From the NCBI RefSeq assembly GCF_020921035.1, contig NC_063160.1:21115595-21179594 (forward strand): a DNA stretch of 64,000 bases, written 5' to 3'. The DNA comes from Rhodamnia argentea (taxonomy: Eukaryota > Streptophyta > Magnoliopsida > Myrtales > Myrtaceae). Positions 34,491 through 46,144 of the stretch are shown here, piece after piece. The position numbers and the translations under genes were made by a program. Positions within the stretch are counted from its first letter, which is position 1; each line of letters opens with the position of its first letter. The notes beneath the pieces were generated by a model. It searched no databases. It saw only the letters and a list, made by a program, of their open reading frames with translations, and was not told the DNA's origin.

Positions 34491-35882
34491 GACTATATTT
34501 CTTTGTGAACTTTTGGAGAAGAGACAACAAGATTGACCCTTAACTGTATTGCTATCTCTCTGACTGGAGAATGTGAATTGTTCAGTTCTATGTTGCTTGT
34601 AGAACTCGTCGATAAGTTCTACTTATATAGATGTGGAGGAACAGTCATCTAACATGCATGGCCCTGGTAATAAACATAAACACTTGAGAGGTCACATGGT
34701 ATTGTTTTCCAGCTAATGAACTAACGACGTCCATTTCAGGAATGAAACTGAAGAAAGAGAGCCCCACTTCAGAACATTTAATACAGGCCATGATAATTTC
34801 CTGGAGAGAGCGGTGGCGTGGGAGCCTCTTGTTAAAATTTGGCGGGACGGCTTACCACTTGTACCAACTAACATGTTTGAGACATTAGCCAATATCGCCA
34901 CATGAGTAGTAGGGTCACCTGAAAACGATACATTGCTTGGCAGTGGTTTAATATCATGGGTGGTTGTTTTGTGAAGAATATGAGGTTGAGTTAAGTGGGA
35001 TATTACACCCCGGATAATACAAGCCTTGTATTGACGGTATAACAATTGTTGGATCTAATCTAATACTGTCCATTGGCCACAATTTGCGTCCTAGTTTCTC
35101 AATTTTCTGTACTTCGCCCCGAATCAATCAATGGTCTATACGAAAACATGTACTGGATCAGACGAAAAAATAGATTCAGGCCTTCAAAAGCGAAAAGTCG
35201 AGAGGGCAGGCAAAACATTTGCCTACAATTTGCTGTTGTCTGCTGATTTTTTGTGGAAAGATTACAAGATCCAGCCAGCTGGTTCATAGCTTATATGCAG
35301 TTAAGAGTGGCAAAAATGAAAGTAACAGCTAAATCTAGATGCAACAGCCCTGTAAACTTCGCGAGGGAACAATTTCGATGGAGATGCAGACTTCACTTTG
35401 CAATCTATTCTTTAGCCCTTCAGTTTATTCACTTGTTTTGTAATAGATCTAATCGACCTTTTGGTCTCCATTCCTTGTCATACACCAATTCTCTTTTCGG
35501 TTGTGGTAAGAAATACAATGATTACCACAACTCCGGACAGTGGCACATAAAAACAAGTCCTGTAGACTTTTTTACTTCGAACCATTGTCCAAGAGGACGA
35601 AACAAGAGTGCTTCTAGCACAAACTAATCACACTAAAGATCGATCGGTAATGTGGTAGGTATCCAGAGACTGAATTTCTTTGCTTTCAACAAAGTGATTA
35701 CCAAAAGGACGAATGGATCACTAGGAAAACCAGATATCCGCATATTCATAGGCATTTATGTTATTGATTGAAATTGCATCTTCAGCTGTACATTTGTCTA
35801 TCTCCTTAAACCGATACTCCCTAGAACAAGAGGGGAAAAAATCAATACCGTTTGTAAAATTTGTTTACAAAATTGTGTCAAG

Positions 35883-35908
35883 TGTATCGACTAATCTATC
35901 TAGGATTT
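35883..35908 (-). promoter_or_regulatory. DST-like element in the 3' UTR of SAUR 35925
   Basis: ATAGATT with GATAC downstream is conserved with the copy after SAUR 31031. Confidence 0.25.
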
Positions 35909-35924
35909 CTCTAGTCAGGACTGA

Positions 35925-36206
35925 TTATCCATCTATTAGGTTGAGGAAAACTTCTTCATTGCACGGAATCGTGAGGCCTCCCATTGGATGATTGAAGCCG
36001 AACTCCTCCTCAGCTTGACTCAGCAGGTCCTGGAACGAAGGCCGAGATAAGCATGACAGAGGAATGACGAATCTCTTCTTTTGGTTTTCTCCTACATAAA
36101 CTGGGAAATGCCCCTTTGGAACGTCTAAGGGCGCTGAATTCACTTCTTTGTGACCAGATAGAGACCGCCGCAACTTTTTTCCTGGCAAACGGATCCCCAT
36201 GATCAT
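35925..36206 (-). CDS. SAUR: SAUR protein, cluster type D
   Basis: This intronless gene encodes 93 residues and is nearly identical to SAUR 31031. Differences are Tyr to Cys in IPLSxLSRP, Arg to Gln in SFxDLL, Asp to Asn in FGFxHPMGG, and Arg to Gly at the last residue. The Asn replaces an acid-rich family position (FGFDH), and the Cys replaces a conserved Tyr, so this copy may be under weaker constraint. The frame is intact. It has a single promoter segment with TATATATA at 36324, GAGACA at 36409 and CACATG at 36430. Confidence 0.95.
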   Translation of the reverse strand: MIMGIRLPGKKLRRSLSGHKEVNSAPLDVPKGHFPVYVGENQKKRFVIPLSCLSRPSFQDLLSQAEEEFGFNHPMGGLTIPCNEEVFLNLIDG

Positions 36207-36323
36207 GTGTCTGAAAACTTCTTCAAGAGAAAGACTTTGAGAAAGATGCTAGGCCGCTCCCTGGAAGGAAATAGGAAGAAATGTGAAACCTGATATCATT
36301 GCAGAAGCAATTGCTTGGTAATG

Positions 36324-36331
36324 TATATATA
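36324..36331 (-). promoter_or_regulatory. TATA box of SAUR 35925
   Basis: TATATATA lies about 118 bp before the ATG; only one copy here, unlike at SAUR 31031. Confidence 0.65.
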
Positions 36332-36408
36332 GGGTGAGTGGATGGCATATGAGTTTATCTGCTAAGCTGAATGAGTGATGAGAGGTTTCAGCATATAGGG
36401 CCAAATGA

Positions 36409-36435
36409 GAGACATGACTGCCTGGAGTTCACATG
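36409..36435 (-). promoter_or_regulatory. AuxRE core plus CACATG box upstream of SAUR 35925
   Basis: GAGACA at 36409-36414 and CACATG at 36430-36435. Confidence 0.4.
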
Positions 36436-37371
36436 TTAATGTCTGCCAAACCTCATCAAAGTTTAGAGCTCAATATTGGAGCAAACATCATACCCCATAT
36501 CTCTTGAAGACAGAATCCTGACAGGTCCCACTCAAATTCTTAATAGATTGTGGTTGATGTGAACAGCCTCTTGGTTAGTTGGAGAGGCCTCCTAACAAAC
36601 CATTTGTATCAGGAATAATGACATCCCTCCCACATTGGGGCCTAGGGATTGGGATGCTTATCCGCAAATATTGGCCACTAAAAGAAAGATAGAAATCATG
36701 GCCTCGGGCACTGCACGATGCCTTATATGTCGGGCTTTTCCGGCGTGGCTCGGTACAATGTACTGCACCGGGGGCCTGCCCGTTTGTCTCCCCTAATTAC
36801 AAGCAGTTCTCTGCCAAACTAGAATCCTATCTAGGCTTCAAGGCATCCCCTTTTTTCCCTTGCTTGAAAGATACATGGCGCTTTAAAAATGTTGTGCGCT
36901 TCAGATGGATAAAAATCATAAAATTAGCCGGTAATCATATTTGTCTATTATCCATATTGATTTGCTTAAGAACGTATGGGTATGTATCTACCTTTTGGTT
37001 ATTCTGGTTAGAAAAATGACCAGATATGATGAGTGGGAGTTGCTCATGCTCATTGCAGCAACAAGACACATAATCTGTTAGTATAAACGGTAGACTTTAG
37101 CCTACACCAAATCATGAAATTATCACTTATTAGCATATGGAAAAATAGGACTAAATGGTTGCAGCAAGTATGCTGCAGACAAGATATGATTGCAACCGGT
37201 AGTTAGAGAAGCTGAAATAAGACTTGGCATGTGCTGGGGTCTGCAAATGGGGGCATAATACAAAGAATCACTCCCTGTGTTTAGGTCTTGATTTCTTGAT
37301 GCATCATTTCATCAATTTGCAAGTTGACAGACATAACTATGAAGCTCGTGTGAAGTGTTCCCCACCTCTGG

Positions 37372-37966
37372 TTATTTTGTGCAGGTGGATATTTGAACCA
37401 CCGACAGCAAGCATCTAAATAGAAAGACGATAGTTTGTCAAGCATCAATTGTCTAAGCTCCTCTCAACGATGTAGCATAGTTTAAGAAGATTATGGAAGA
37501 CCATGTTCAAGATATACTGTAATAGCAGAGCTGACATTTTTATTTTTATTACTGGGAATAGAAAAATAGATTTAATGCAGCTATATCTATATTGAAACCA
37601 ATCTGTATCAAGAAATTTACATAAAATTTGTTTCCAACTCTGTTGAGCTCAATTTTATATTCATGTGATGTAGCATCAGTTTCCTCTTCAGATGGCATTT
37701 TTAGTTTTTACATCTTTATGATGGATCCACTGCATACATTCATGAATCCTCAAGGTGAATTGACGAGGAACATGACCACCGTAGCACGCAAATCAATGAT
37801 CAAACGAAGATGATCGCAAACATAATATTGACTTTGAAGACCAAAACTTCACATCTATTTGAGCAAATTTCAATCTACACATTTCTCAGGTCAAAATAAT
37901 CCCTGTTAGTGATGCTATAGAGGCAATCATGTCCTTCGAGAAGCGATTCTACACTAAACAATCAGC
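37372..37966. other. Spacer inside the SAUR cluster
   Basis: No gene or repeat recognised; it lies downstream of SAUR 37967 and to the right of the duplicated segment. Confidence 0.4.
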
Positions 37967-38242
37967 CTACATGCCGCAAGTGAGATCAACAAAGACTTCT
38001 TCTCTGCAAGGGATTGTGAGGCCACCCGTAGGATGATCGAATCCAAACTCCTCCTCAGCCTGACCAAGCAACTCTTGGAAGGAAGGGTGATTCAGGTAAG
38101 AAACTGGTACCACGAATCTCTTCTGCTTGTCTCCTACATAAACAGCGAAGTGCCCTTTAGGAACATCTGCATTTTCTGTTGATGAAAGAATACGGCGAAG
38201 CACGTTCTTAGCAGAAACCATCTTGGGAAAGCGAATGGCCAT
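37967..38242 (-). CDS. SAUR: SAUR protein, right end of the cluster
   Basis: This intronless gene encodes 91 residues from [19 protein letters not shown]. The frame is open for 81 more codons upstream, but these cover the TATA box (38382) and leader, so I start at 38242. The core is [54 protein letters not shown] and [11 protein letters not shown]. All blocks are intact. It belongs to the same clade as its neighbours but is not part of the 4-kb duplication. A CACATG box lies at 38493; the GAGACA core is not present at the matching place. Confidence 0.96.
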   Translation of the reverse strand: MAIRFPKMVSAKNVLRRILSSTENADVPKGHFAVYVGDKQKRFVVPVSYLNHPSFQELLGQAEEEFGFDHPTGGLTIPCREEVFVDLTCGM

Positions 38243-38381
38243 CAGTCTTAGAACTGTATTCAAGAAAACGTTGTGTTCTTTTTTCTTGCAAGGGATGGGA
38301 ATGAGATAGTATGAAAAATGGAAGCTTTGAGAGCGCAGTTTGAGATTCTGTGTTGGTGGTATGCTGGGTAGTGTGTGCATG

Positions 38382-38389
38382 TATATATA
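38382..38389 (-). promoter_or_regulatory. TATA box of SAUR 37967
   Basis: TATATATA on the minus strand, about 140 bp before the chosen ATG. Confidence 0.65.
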
Positions 38390-38499
38390 GATTAGTAGAT
38401 GATAGGAACGTTGTTGTGCTGACTTGAATGAATGATGAGTGGAGGAATCAGCATGCAGGGCCAAGCTTAGAGGGACAAGGACCACGAGAGATCACATGG

Positions 38500-40000
38500 C
38501 GGTGTCTATCTGCCAAAACATCGTTGAGATAATGAGAGTAAGCACCGGAAGAAAACATAGTGCCCCCACCTCTTCCGAGAGAGGTTTCTACAGAGGTCCT
38601 ACTAGAATTATGAGGACATCAGGAAATATGAAAGCCTCAGTTGGCTCAAGCAACTCTCGTAGATATATGTTTGAATTCATTGACTTGCTGGAGACATCCA
38701 TCAAATTTTCCACATGTGGGGTATCGGCAAGAATTAAAGATACATTACTCGGTTGCTTTTCTTTCTTTCTTTTATCTTTTGGCATGTGATGCTGCGTTTG
38801 GTAAAATAGAATGGAATGAAATCACGAACTCGGTTACTATATTGATCAATAATGATGATATTCCTAACTCTACCTGGTAATCATCAATCTTCAAAATACT
38901 TATTTTTGCACTTCTTAAGTATCTAATTTTGTAAGTTTATAAGAAATGAGGAATGGGATCGTGATTCCTCCAGTCATGCTAGCACTAAACACAAGAATGA
39001 CGGAATTTGTCCTGTTTCTTCAAACCAAACAGAACGTAAGTACGAACGGAGATAAGATCAGTCTTTGCACATTTCAATCTCCATCAGAGTGCTTCAGATG
39101 TATACAGAAATCTGTTGTATGACAGAAAGAGGTAGCTAAAACTGATGGTACAGGACACTGGACTGTCCCTAACAGCTTGCGAATAAGAAAGTGAAAATGC
39201 CATGGTGAATATGAAGAGTGTTGTAGAGATCGGTTTCCTTCAAGACTCCATAAGCCCACCATTCAAATGATCACCCATGTTGTCTGTCTCCCCGGCCTTA
39301 CCTTCCGTAGTCCGGGACAAACCAGCACTCACTCGAGCTGATGAACAAAGCATAATACATGCCCAAGTGACAACTCTCCAGATATCCGCGCGTTGAGAGG
39401 ACTTTGAAAGTGAAAACTATTGATTTGGTGAGGTGCTCTTGTTCAGTATAGAATGCAGAAATGGATGATCAAACACATATGCTCAGCCAGCCAATGTGCC
39501 AGTGGTGATCATTCTGTTGACAGAACAACTTACTTCCCTCCAAGTGATACCGGCTTTCAGACATTGGACATTGGAAATCACAGGCAAAACAGACTTCACC
39601 GAGGTCTAATCCAGAAATAAGTCGGCCTCGTGAAACCCAGAATCCAATCATGTGTGCGTTAGTCTCGGCCTTATGGGCTTAAGCCATCGGATGAGGAGGA
39701 ACTCATGGGGCCTCTTATGGGCTTCCAAATCTGTCCAAAGATAGATTCATAGCCCATTAGCCCACTTTCATACACGTGTCATTACAAGATTCTTTAGTAC
39801 TTCAATTTTTCCTCTCTCTCTCTCTCTCTAATTCTCCCATCACATGCCTTCTCTTATTTTCAATTTCTGAGATTTCGGAAAAATGAAGGCCTACTTCCTG
39901 GAAATCTCGATAAAAACGGATGGTTTTGGAACACGTGTAGCGCAAAGAAAATGAAAAAAAAAAGAACGTTAATGGAAAATTATGGAATGCGCTGCGAATT
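38500..40000. other. Intergenic region
   Basis: No gene is supported. About 38789-39037 looks like a MITE: it begins 'tgctgcgtttggtaaaat' and ends 'aaaccaaacagaacg' in rough inverted form. Confidence 0.35.
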
Positions 40001-40493
40001 GGGATAATTGCCAAAAAAAATTCTTACACCTATTGAAATTGTGCCAAATTTAGTTCTATACCTTTTTTTTTTTTTGCCACTTCAATCCGAAACATTTTGC
40101 ATTTATGACAATTAACTTATCTCGGACAATTTTGGCCGAAAACCACTGACGTGGCGTGGCCAACGCTAATGTGGCGGTTTCCAAATGGTGTTTTAATATT
40201 TTTTGAATTTATTTATTTAATATTTTTTCTTTTCTTTCTCTTTTTTTTTTCTTCCATTCTTCTTCCATACGGTCGTCGGATAAATAAAAAAAAAGGAAAA
40301 ATACTAACATATTATTAGAATTGTCTCATCAAACGCCAATCATGCCACGCTAGTGAGTTTCGACTAAAATTGGCCGGAAGAGTTGAATTGACACAAATGC
40401 AAAGTATTTAAGGCTCAATTGGTAAAAAAAAAAATGATTTATGACTAAATCGACACGATTACAATACATCTAGGGCTTTTTTGACGGTGGGCC
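40001..40493. mobile_element. MITE-like element, family 1 copy C
   Basis: The left end is GGGATAATTGCCAAAAAAAA; the right end 'tagggcttttttgacgg' is the rough inverse. The inside has 'ccactgacgtggcgtggcc' and pyrimidine-rich tracts, like the copies at 7265, 11223 and 43169, but no GC-rich core. Confidence 0.6.
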
Positions 40494-41907
40494 AATATAT
40501 GATTATCTTAGATAGATGGGAATCATTCAAATAAAAAAGTTTCCTTTTTCGAAGACCAAATTTCCAAGTGACGTGAGAAGGCGGAATAACTCCTCGGAAA
40601 TAAAATCCTCCGTGATGTATATGAAGATCGACCCACATCTCATTGTTTTGTAGCTTATTTCATTCATATACAATTAAGTTGTGTCATTTCTCCTTATAGT
40701 GGTTTCGCTTCGTGGATAAACATCAAGGTTCATGGACAAGTTAGCAACTTCGCACGGTCGAGGTAGGCCAATCCTTGCTCCTTTGACTCCCTTATCCTAT
40801 CATCTCCTACTTGCTTCATTGAATACAATCATCTTAGCCGACATATTCTTTAATCCAGCTTTCAACTTATTCTTTAAGGTTATCCACCATGTGTAGTGAA
40901 GAGCATGCCTGCTGAAGCGGGCGGGTCGGGTCGGGTCGAAAATAGTCCGATCTAAATTGACACATTTTTACTCCGATTTGACCCATTTCCATGCATTAAA
41001 AATTTAATGACACATGCCCATATACAACTGGATCAATATTGCTAAAACATTTATATATTTCATCAAATTTAGGAAACTCTTGTCCAAATTAATGTGAAAA
41101 CACGGAGTGAGAGAACATGAGAACGAGTGATGGTGAGAGAGAGTCATAGAGGTGAGTTGGGTCTAAGTAAGTTGCAAACTCATATTAACACCCATATTAA
41201 ACCCATTTAAGACCCATAGAGTTGGGTCTAAACCCATTTATGACCCATGTAACAACCCAACCCACCAGGACTACCAATACTGATTAAGAAATGAGTTTAT
41301 GACCCATTTTGATAAATCTTGTGAAGAGGCAATCACAAAAAATTAGAGAGGTGCATATACACACATATGGACACAAGACCTTTGCAGGTCTATACAAATC
41401 CGACAACTTCACCTTCTGCTCACATCTCACGCCAAAAATCGAAATTGAATGATTCGGGATACGACTCGGCCATCAACGTAGAGCTAGCTAGCTGAGGGAG
41501 AGGGGTCGGGTCTTGGCTGCGGGGCACCTACAGAAAAAGGCAAAGGAACTAAAACGAGGGTACGTTCAAGGCTTCTTTGATCTTTTTGGTAATCCCACAT
41601 GACTTTCGCAGCATATGCTTTTCGATCATTACCAAAGAAGCGGCTGTCGTGCCAAGAACATGCAGCCCCCAAGAGAATATAAATGGAAAAAATAAGGAAA
41701 CACAAGGGCAACCAACCCACATAAAAATTAACTATTTTTAGCACCTCCTGCTTGTTTCCCCCAAGTTGGTAGGGCATGATGTCCTGAAAAACGTAGGGCA
41801 TAAGCATGTGGACTTTGCACCTGATGTGTTCCTAAACTCCCTTCTATTGACCAATATTTTATCCAAGACTTTGACATGCTAAACTCTCCCTCCCTCCCCC
41901 TCTCTCT
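40494..41907. other. Intergenic region with 'gacccat' repeats
   Basis: No gene is supported. From 40915 to 41310 the phrase 'gggtcggg' and later 'gacccattt' recur many times, suggesting a decayed repeat. The rest is ordinary AT-rich 5' flank of the SAUR at 42023. Confidence 0.35.
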
Positions 41908-41914
41908 CTATATA
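41908..41914 (+). promoter_or_regulatory. TATA box of SAUR 42023
   Basis: TATATAT right after a CT-rich stretch, about 110 bp before the ATG. Confidence 0.65.
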
Positions 41915-42022
41915 TGCGCGTGCTTTGCTCGGGGACCAAAACCATACAAAGAGCATCCGAGAACCAAAGTCGTTTCGCTCAAATCTTCGACTAGTAGTAT
42001 CCTTCCAGATATCATAAGAGAG

Positions 42023-42319
42023 ATGGGCATCCAACTTATGGGAATCGCTCATGCGAAGCAAAAGCTCCAGCGCACCCTGTCAGCCCGAATACGAGCAATG
42101 TCGGCCGTGTCCAACGTGCCGAAGGGCCACTTCGCGGTCTACGTCGGGGAGTCGAAGAAGCGGTTCGTGATCCCCCTATGGTACCTCAAGCACCCGCTGT
42201 TCCGGAGCTTGTTGGACATGGTCGAGGAGGAGTTCGGGTTTGATTGCCCGACCGGCAGGCTCACCATCCCGTGCAGCGAGGACTACTTCACTAGTCTAAC
42301 TTCTGCCTTGAGTTGTTGA
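42023..42319 (+). CDS. SAUR: SAUR protein, plus strand
   Basis: This intronless gene encodes 98 residues from MGIQLMGIAHAKQKLQRTL. The frame is open 49 codons upstream but overlaps the TATA box, so the later ATG is chosen. The core is [54 protein letters not shown] and a C-terminal LTSALSC. The usual Asp-His after FGF is Asp-Cys, and the usual Ala before EEE is Val. Its third codon positions are far more GC-rich than those of the minus-strand cluster. It faces away from the cluster. Confidence 0.96.
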   Translation: MGIQLMGIAHAKQKLQRTLSARIRAMSAVSNVPKGHFAVYVGESKKRFVIPLWYLKHPLFRSLLDMVEEEFGFDCPTGRLTIPCSEDYFTSLTSALSC

Positions 42320-43168
42320 TCGCTGCAGATGGACTTGTTATCACGGCTGTGGGTGACTTGTAGTTTTTTCCCTTTGCCAAGGGCAAGTGACTTTCCACGA
42401 GTAGTCTCTCAAATTTTGCCATATTGACGACTCTTTGCTAATTGTCTGTAAATTGCCTTTGTGGTGAAGCTGTAAATGGATCATTTTTTTCCTATGAAAT
42501 GCATTTATATTTCTAGGCGATCGCTTAGTTTGCAATACATTAATTTGAGCTATCATTATGGCACTTTTGGGTATTCAAGAAGGGTGCTCAATCTCCCCGA
42601 ATAGTGTTATTGGGAGAGCTAATTTGAATTAGAGAAATGATTATGTAGCTGTTCTTAATTCACTGTGAGATTAACAATCTATTATGGAGTACTCCTTCAA
42701 GAATAACAAATAATTTGAAATTATTATGAGGTCCATTCTTTCAAAAATTTGTTGCCAACAATATGCGGTTACTCCCACATTTATGCAAAAACCGTTATGC
42801 TAGCAAAACCCTTTGAATTAATATCTCGTTTCCATATGTCCTTCGTCGGCGGATGAACTCCATACACAAGGGGTACCGTCATGCTTCTAACATGTTTCAT
42901 CGTACTTGAGATCTTACCCATTAGTCGTCATAGAACGAGGAACATAAATATCACATGTGAATCATGAATTCGCAGTTGGTGGATGCAAGAGAAAACATGA
43001 AACTTTTTTAGGAACTCTAGGGCTTTCTTGTGCGGTGCTACCACTTGTCAAAGACATGAACTATAACTTCCTGGCCCAGTATGCTTGTTTGCCCCGTTGA
43101 GCGCTCATGTTAGAAGGGTGGACAATTCTTGTGGAGCACTAATAAGAGGAGAATTTCTCACTTTGGAC
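42320..43168. other. 3' flank of SAUR 42023 and spacer
   Basis: No gene is supported; no repeat recognised. Confidence 0.4.
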
Positions 43169-43790
43169 GGGGAAAATTGTCAATTGAATGCTAAACCTTT
43201 CTACGTTTTATCAATTGAGTCCATTCTATCAATTTTGGGTGGAAATTACTGATGTGGATACCGGCCGTCGTACGTGACACAACCGGTGTCGACGTGGATA
43301 AAATTTAATAGTATTTTAATATTTTGTCTTATTTTTTATTTCACCTTTTTTTTCTTCTTCTTCCTTTGCTGGTTGCGGGGTTTTGGCCATGCCGGCAACC
43401 GACCACGGGCCAAGACTATTGAGAGTCGCCCTCCGGGTCGCAGGTGAGGTCACCCTCATCGGGATTTGGCTATGGCGACCCTCACTCGAGGCTAGTGACG
43501 TGGCCCCTTGCCAGAGCCTAGCATGTGCAACCCTCGCTGGTCGTGGCCTGTGGCCGATCACCAACCATCGCCGAGGCCCGGCAATTGGCGAAGGAAGAAG
43601 GAAAAAGGAAAAGAAAAATATTAAAATACTATTAATTTTTGTTTACGTAAGCGATTTTTGATCAAAATTGACAGGATGAGATCAATTCAAAAAATGTGAA
43701 AAGATTTATTACTCAATTTTTACAATTAAAAGATTTAGGACTGAATTGGCAAAAGTACAGTGTGTTCAAAATTTTCTAGACAATTTTTCC
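43169..43790. mobile_element. MITE-like element, family 1 copy D
   Basis: The ends are GGGGAAAATTGTC and GACAATTTTTCC, in inverted orientation. It includes 'attactgatgtggataccgg', 'cgtacgtgacac' and a 220-bp GC-rich centre flanked by pyrimidine-rich and AAAAG-rich arms. It is the longest of the four copies. Frames inside it are not genes. Confidence 0.65.
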
Positions 43791-46139
43791 TAATTTGTCT
43801 GATCTAGAGCAACTTAATTGCTGTGCTTCAAACAAAGCCATTCATACGACTGAAACTATAAAGAAAGAAACATAAAACCTATAGTTACAAAAATAGTTTA
43901 AGTATACTAGCAGTTAGCACCATTGCAGCTGTTTCTACTGGTAGTGGGGAACCCTAGTTATATAAAATTACTCGCATTGTCCGACAGCAACAGCGTAAAA
44001 TGCGGCCATTTTGCTGTTTGTTTGGGAACTGAACTGAGGGTTCACATGCGTCTGACAACATAATAATGACCGAATCTAAATCTTCGTTCGAAGGACAAGA
44101 ACGCGTACGAAAGATAAAACGCCATGAAGTACAGTCGGGGATGGTTGATCAGGCAGCATGGGCATTCGCAGGAACAACGAGGAGGCCACCTCAGTTGCAG
44201 TTGTAAGATGGATTGGATAATAAAGATTTAAAAGCGAATAGCAGGGACAAATGAGAAAGAGGACATTGAATGACGAGTTCTCGGATCTTGAGCAGCTACT
44301 ACTCATTGGAGCACCGACATGAATGAGAGCTTGCATGTTGCGGTATTTTTTTTAAATTATTTGATTTTTTAAAAAAAACTAATTGCGACTATATATTTTT
44401 GTGAAAGATAAAAATATTTTTCATTTATCTTTGTAAGCAATATCAATTATCATTTTAAAGAATAATTTTTTTTTTTCATGAAACGAACGGGAATCTAAGT
44501 TTTGATCTGTCAAAAAAGCAAAAGAAAGAAAGGTCCATAATAGTCTTCCTCTAAAAAAAATTAGCTATTAGAGAGAGCGGTTTTAACTACACATGCGTTC
44601 TATAGCACCCTTTAAACACGAAACAAAAAGTACAAAGTCGCCTTGATGTTATTTTAACGACATATAATATTCGACCAATCCATGATATTCGATAGGTATA
44701 TAGATTCGATATCGCCTAAAACATGAGAACGCTAGGTATAAAATGAATTTTAATGAATGTGTGCATCTTATCCCGTGTCTCACTATACATAACTTCAGTA
44801 CCATAGTGTTGTTCTTCTTATAATATTCTCCGACACAAAGACTATTTCGAAAATCTCTTAGAAAGAGGTAGTTTTGTGGAGAACCGTGGGCACAATCAGC
44901 AAGTCCTTAATAAGTTTTTTTATCTCATTTCTCGGGATCTTCACTTCCGAGATGGGGTTGAAATTCACCGACACTCGTCATTGTTTTACGGAAAAATAAT
45001 TATTGGACGAGATTAATAAATGGACATAAATGTGGTCTGCCGGCCACAAATGTAACTGGTCACATGACATTTTGGACCTTTTAGTACATGAAAACTAGAC
45101 GAAACTTTTGTTTATTAGAATTACACGAAGTTCTATACTTCCAACAGGAATGACTACTTTATCTTTTGACCTCGTGAATCTAAGAACACAACCCAATCAG
45201 GAGATAGGTGCTATTACTAACGGTTAGGATTCAACGCCCAATAGCAACTAAGTAAAGTGCAAAAGCGAGATGCTAATTATAATGGAATCCTTTTCTGAAT
45301 TACTAATGAAAAATTATGAGCTCAAATAGTAAAAACCCTCTTGTGTGCAGGGGGGCGTTGCCCTCTTGAAACCCTCACTGTAGAGAAGAATGAACCACAC
45401 CCCAATACTTATGTAATCTTATTTTGAGTTCCTCAATTATGCTTAATAGATAATAATTTTATTTGTAATTTATGGATAAACATAACGCGAGAGAGACGGT
45501 ACATTGAGATATTCATTCATTTAGTGTCCCATGGCACTTGTTAATAAAAATGCTAATGCAATTATAAGCTAGTTTTTCTCCTTAAAGAGCATCTAGCAGG
45601 CTTTTGAAGTAGCTCCCAGCGGTATTGGAATCAACGTGATAATTAGTTCTCCTACTTGTTTGGAGAAACATTAAGAAAATATGTCGCATCACGATGCTAA
45701 TTACATCACACTATTGAGAACTTGTGATGGAATTGCTATCTAGTTTCTAGAGTTAATTATACTTGCTTATGAAGAAAGCTCTCTAATTAATTTACAAAAC
45801 ATGCTCCCAGAAAAACCCAGAAGCATTTTAAATTGTCCCTGGACATGCAGTGTGATGCTGACAGCTTGGCACACGAAAAGCAGCTGTAAGGGATGTGAGT
45901 GAGCATAATAAAAGTCGAAAGCTAGGCCCATGCACAACTTTCGTATTGTGATGAAAAGCCCCCCACATGAAATATGCCGATATCTGATCTACTATTTGAA
46001 ATTTTGTTTTGTCGTGTTATTAAATTATGTCTCGAATTTGAGTTCGAGTGTAAAATCCAATCGGACAGAAATTGGGCCGCATCTTGGATGTCTTTTAACT
46101 TGAACTTTGTCTCCAAACAATTTCAGTAGAGTCCCTTAT
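43791..46139. other. Intergenic region
   Basis: No gene, RNA or repeat is supported; AT-rich spacer. Confidence 0.4.
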
Positions 46140-46144
46140 ATGGT

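Larger units (their letters stand above)
33608..37371. repeat. Segmental tandem duplication, copy 2
   Basis: Direct repeat of 28517-32672 with the same gene order: SAUR pseudogene 34187 and SAUR 35925. It carries about 100 bp near 37180-37285 that copy 1 lacks. Confidence 0.85.

Noticed and set aside
43383-43661. A 92-codon frame and its opposite-strand partner
   Set aside because: They lie in the GC-rich centre of a MITE-like element.
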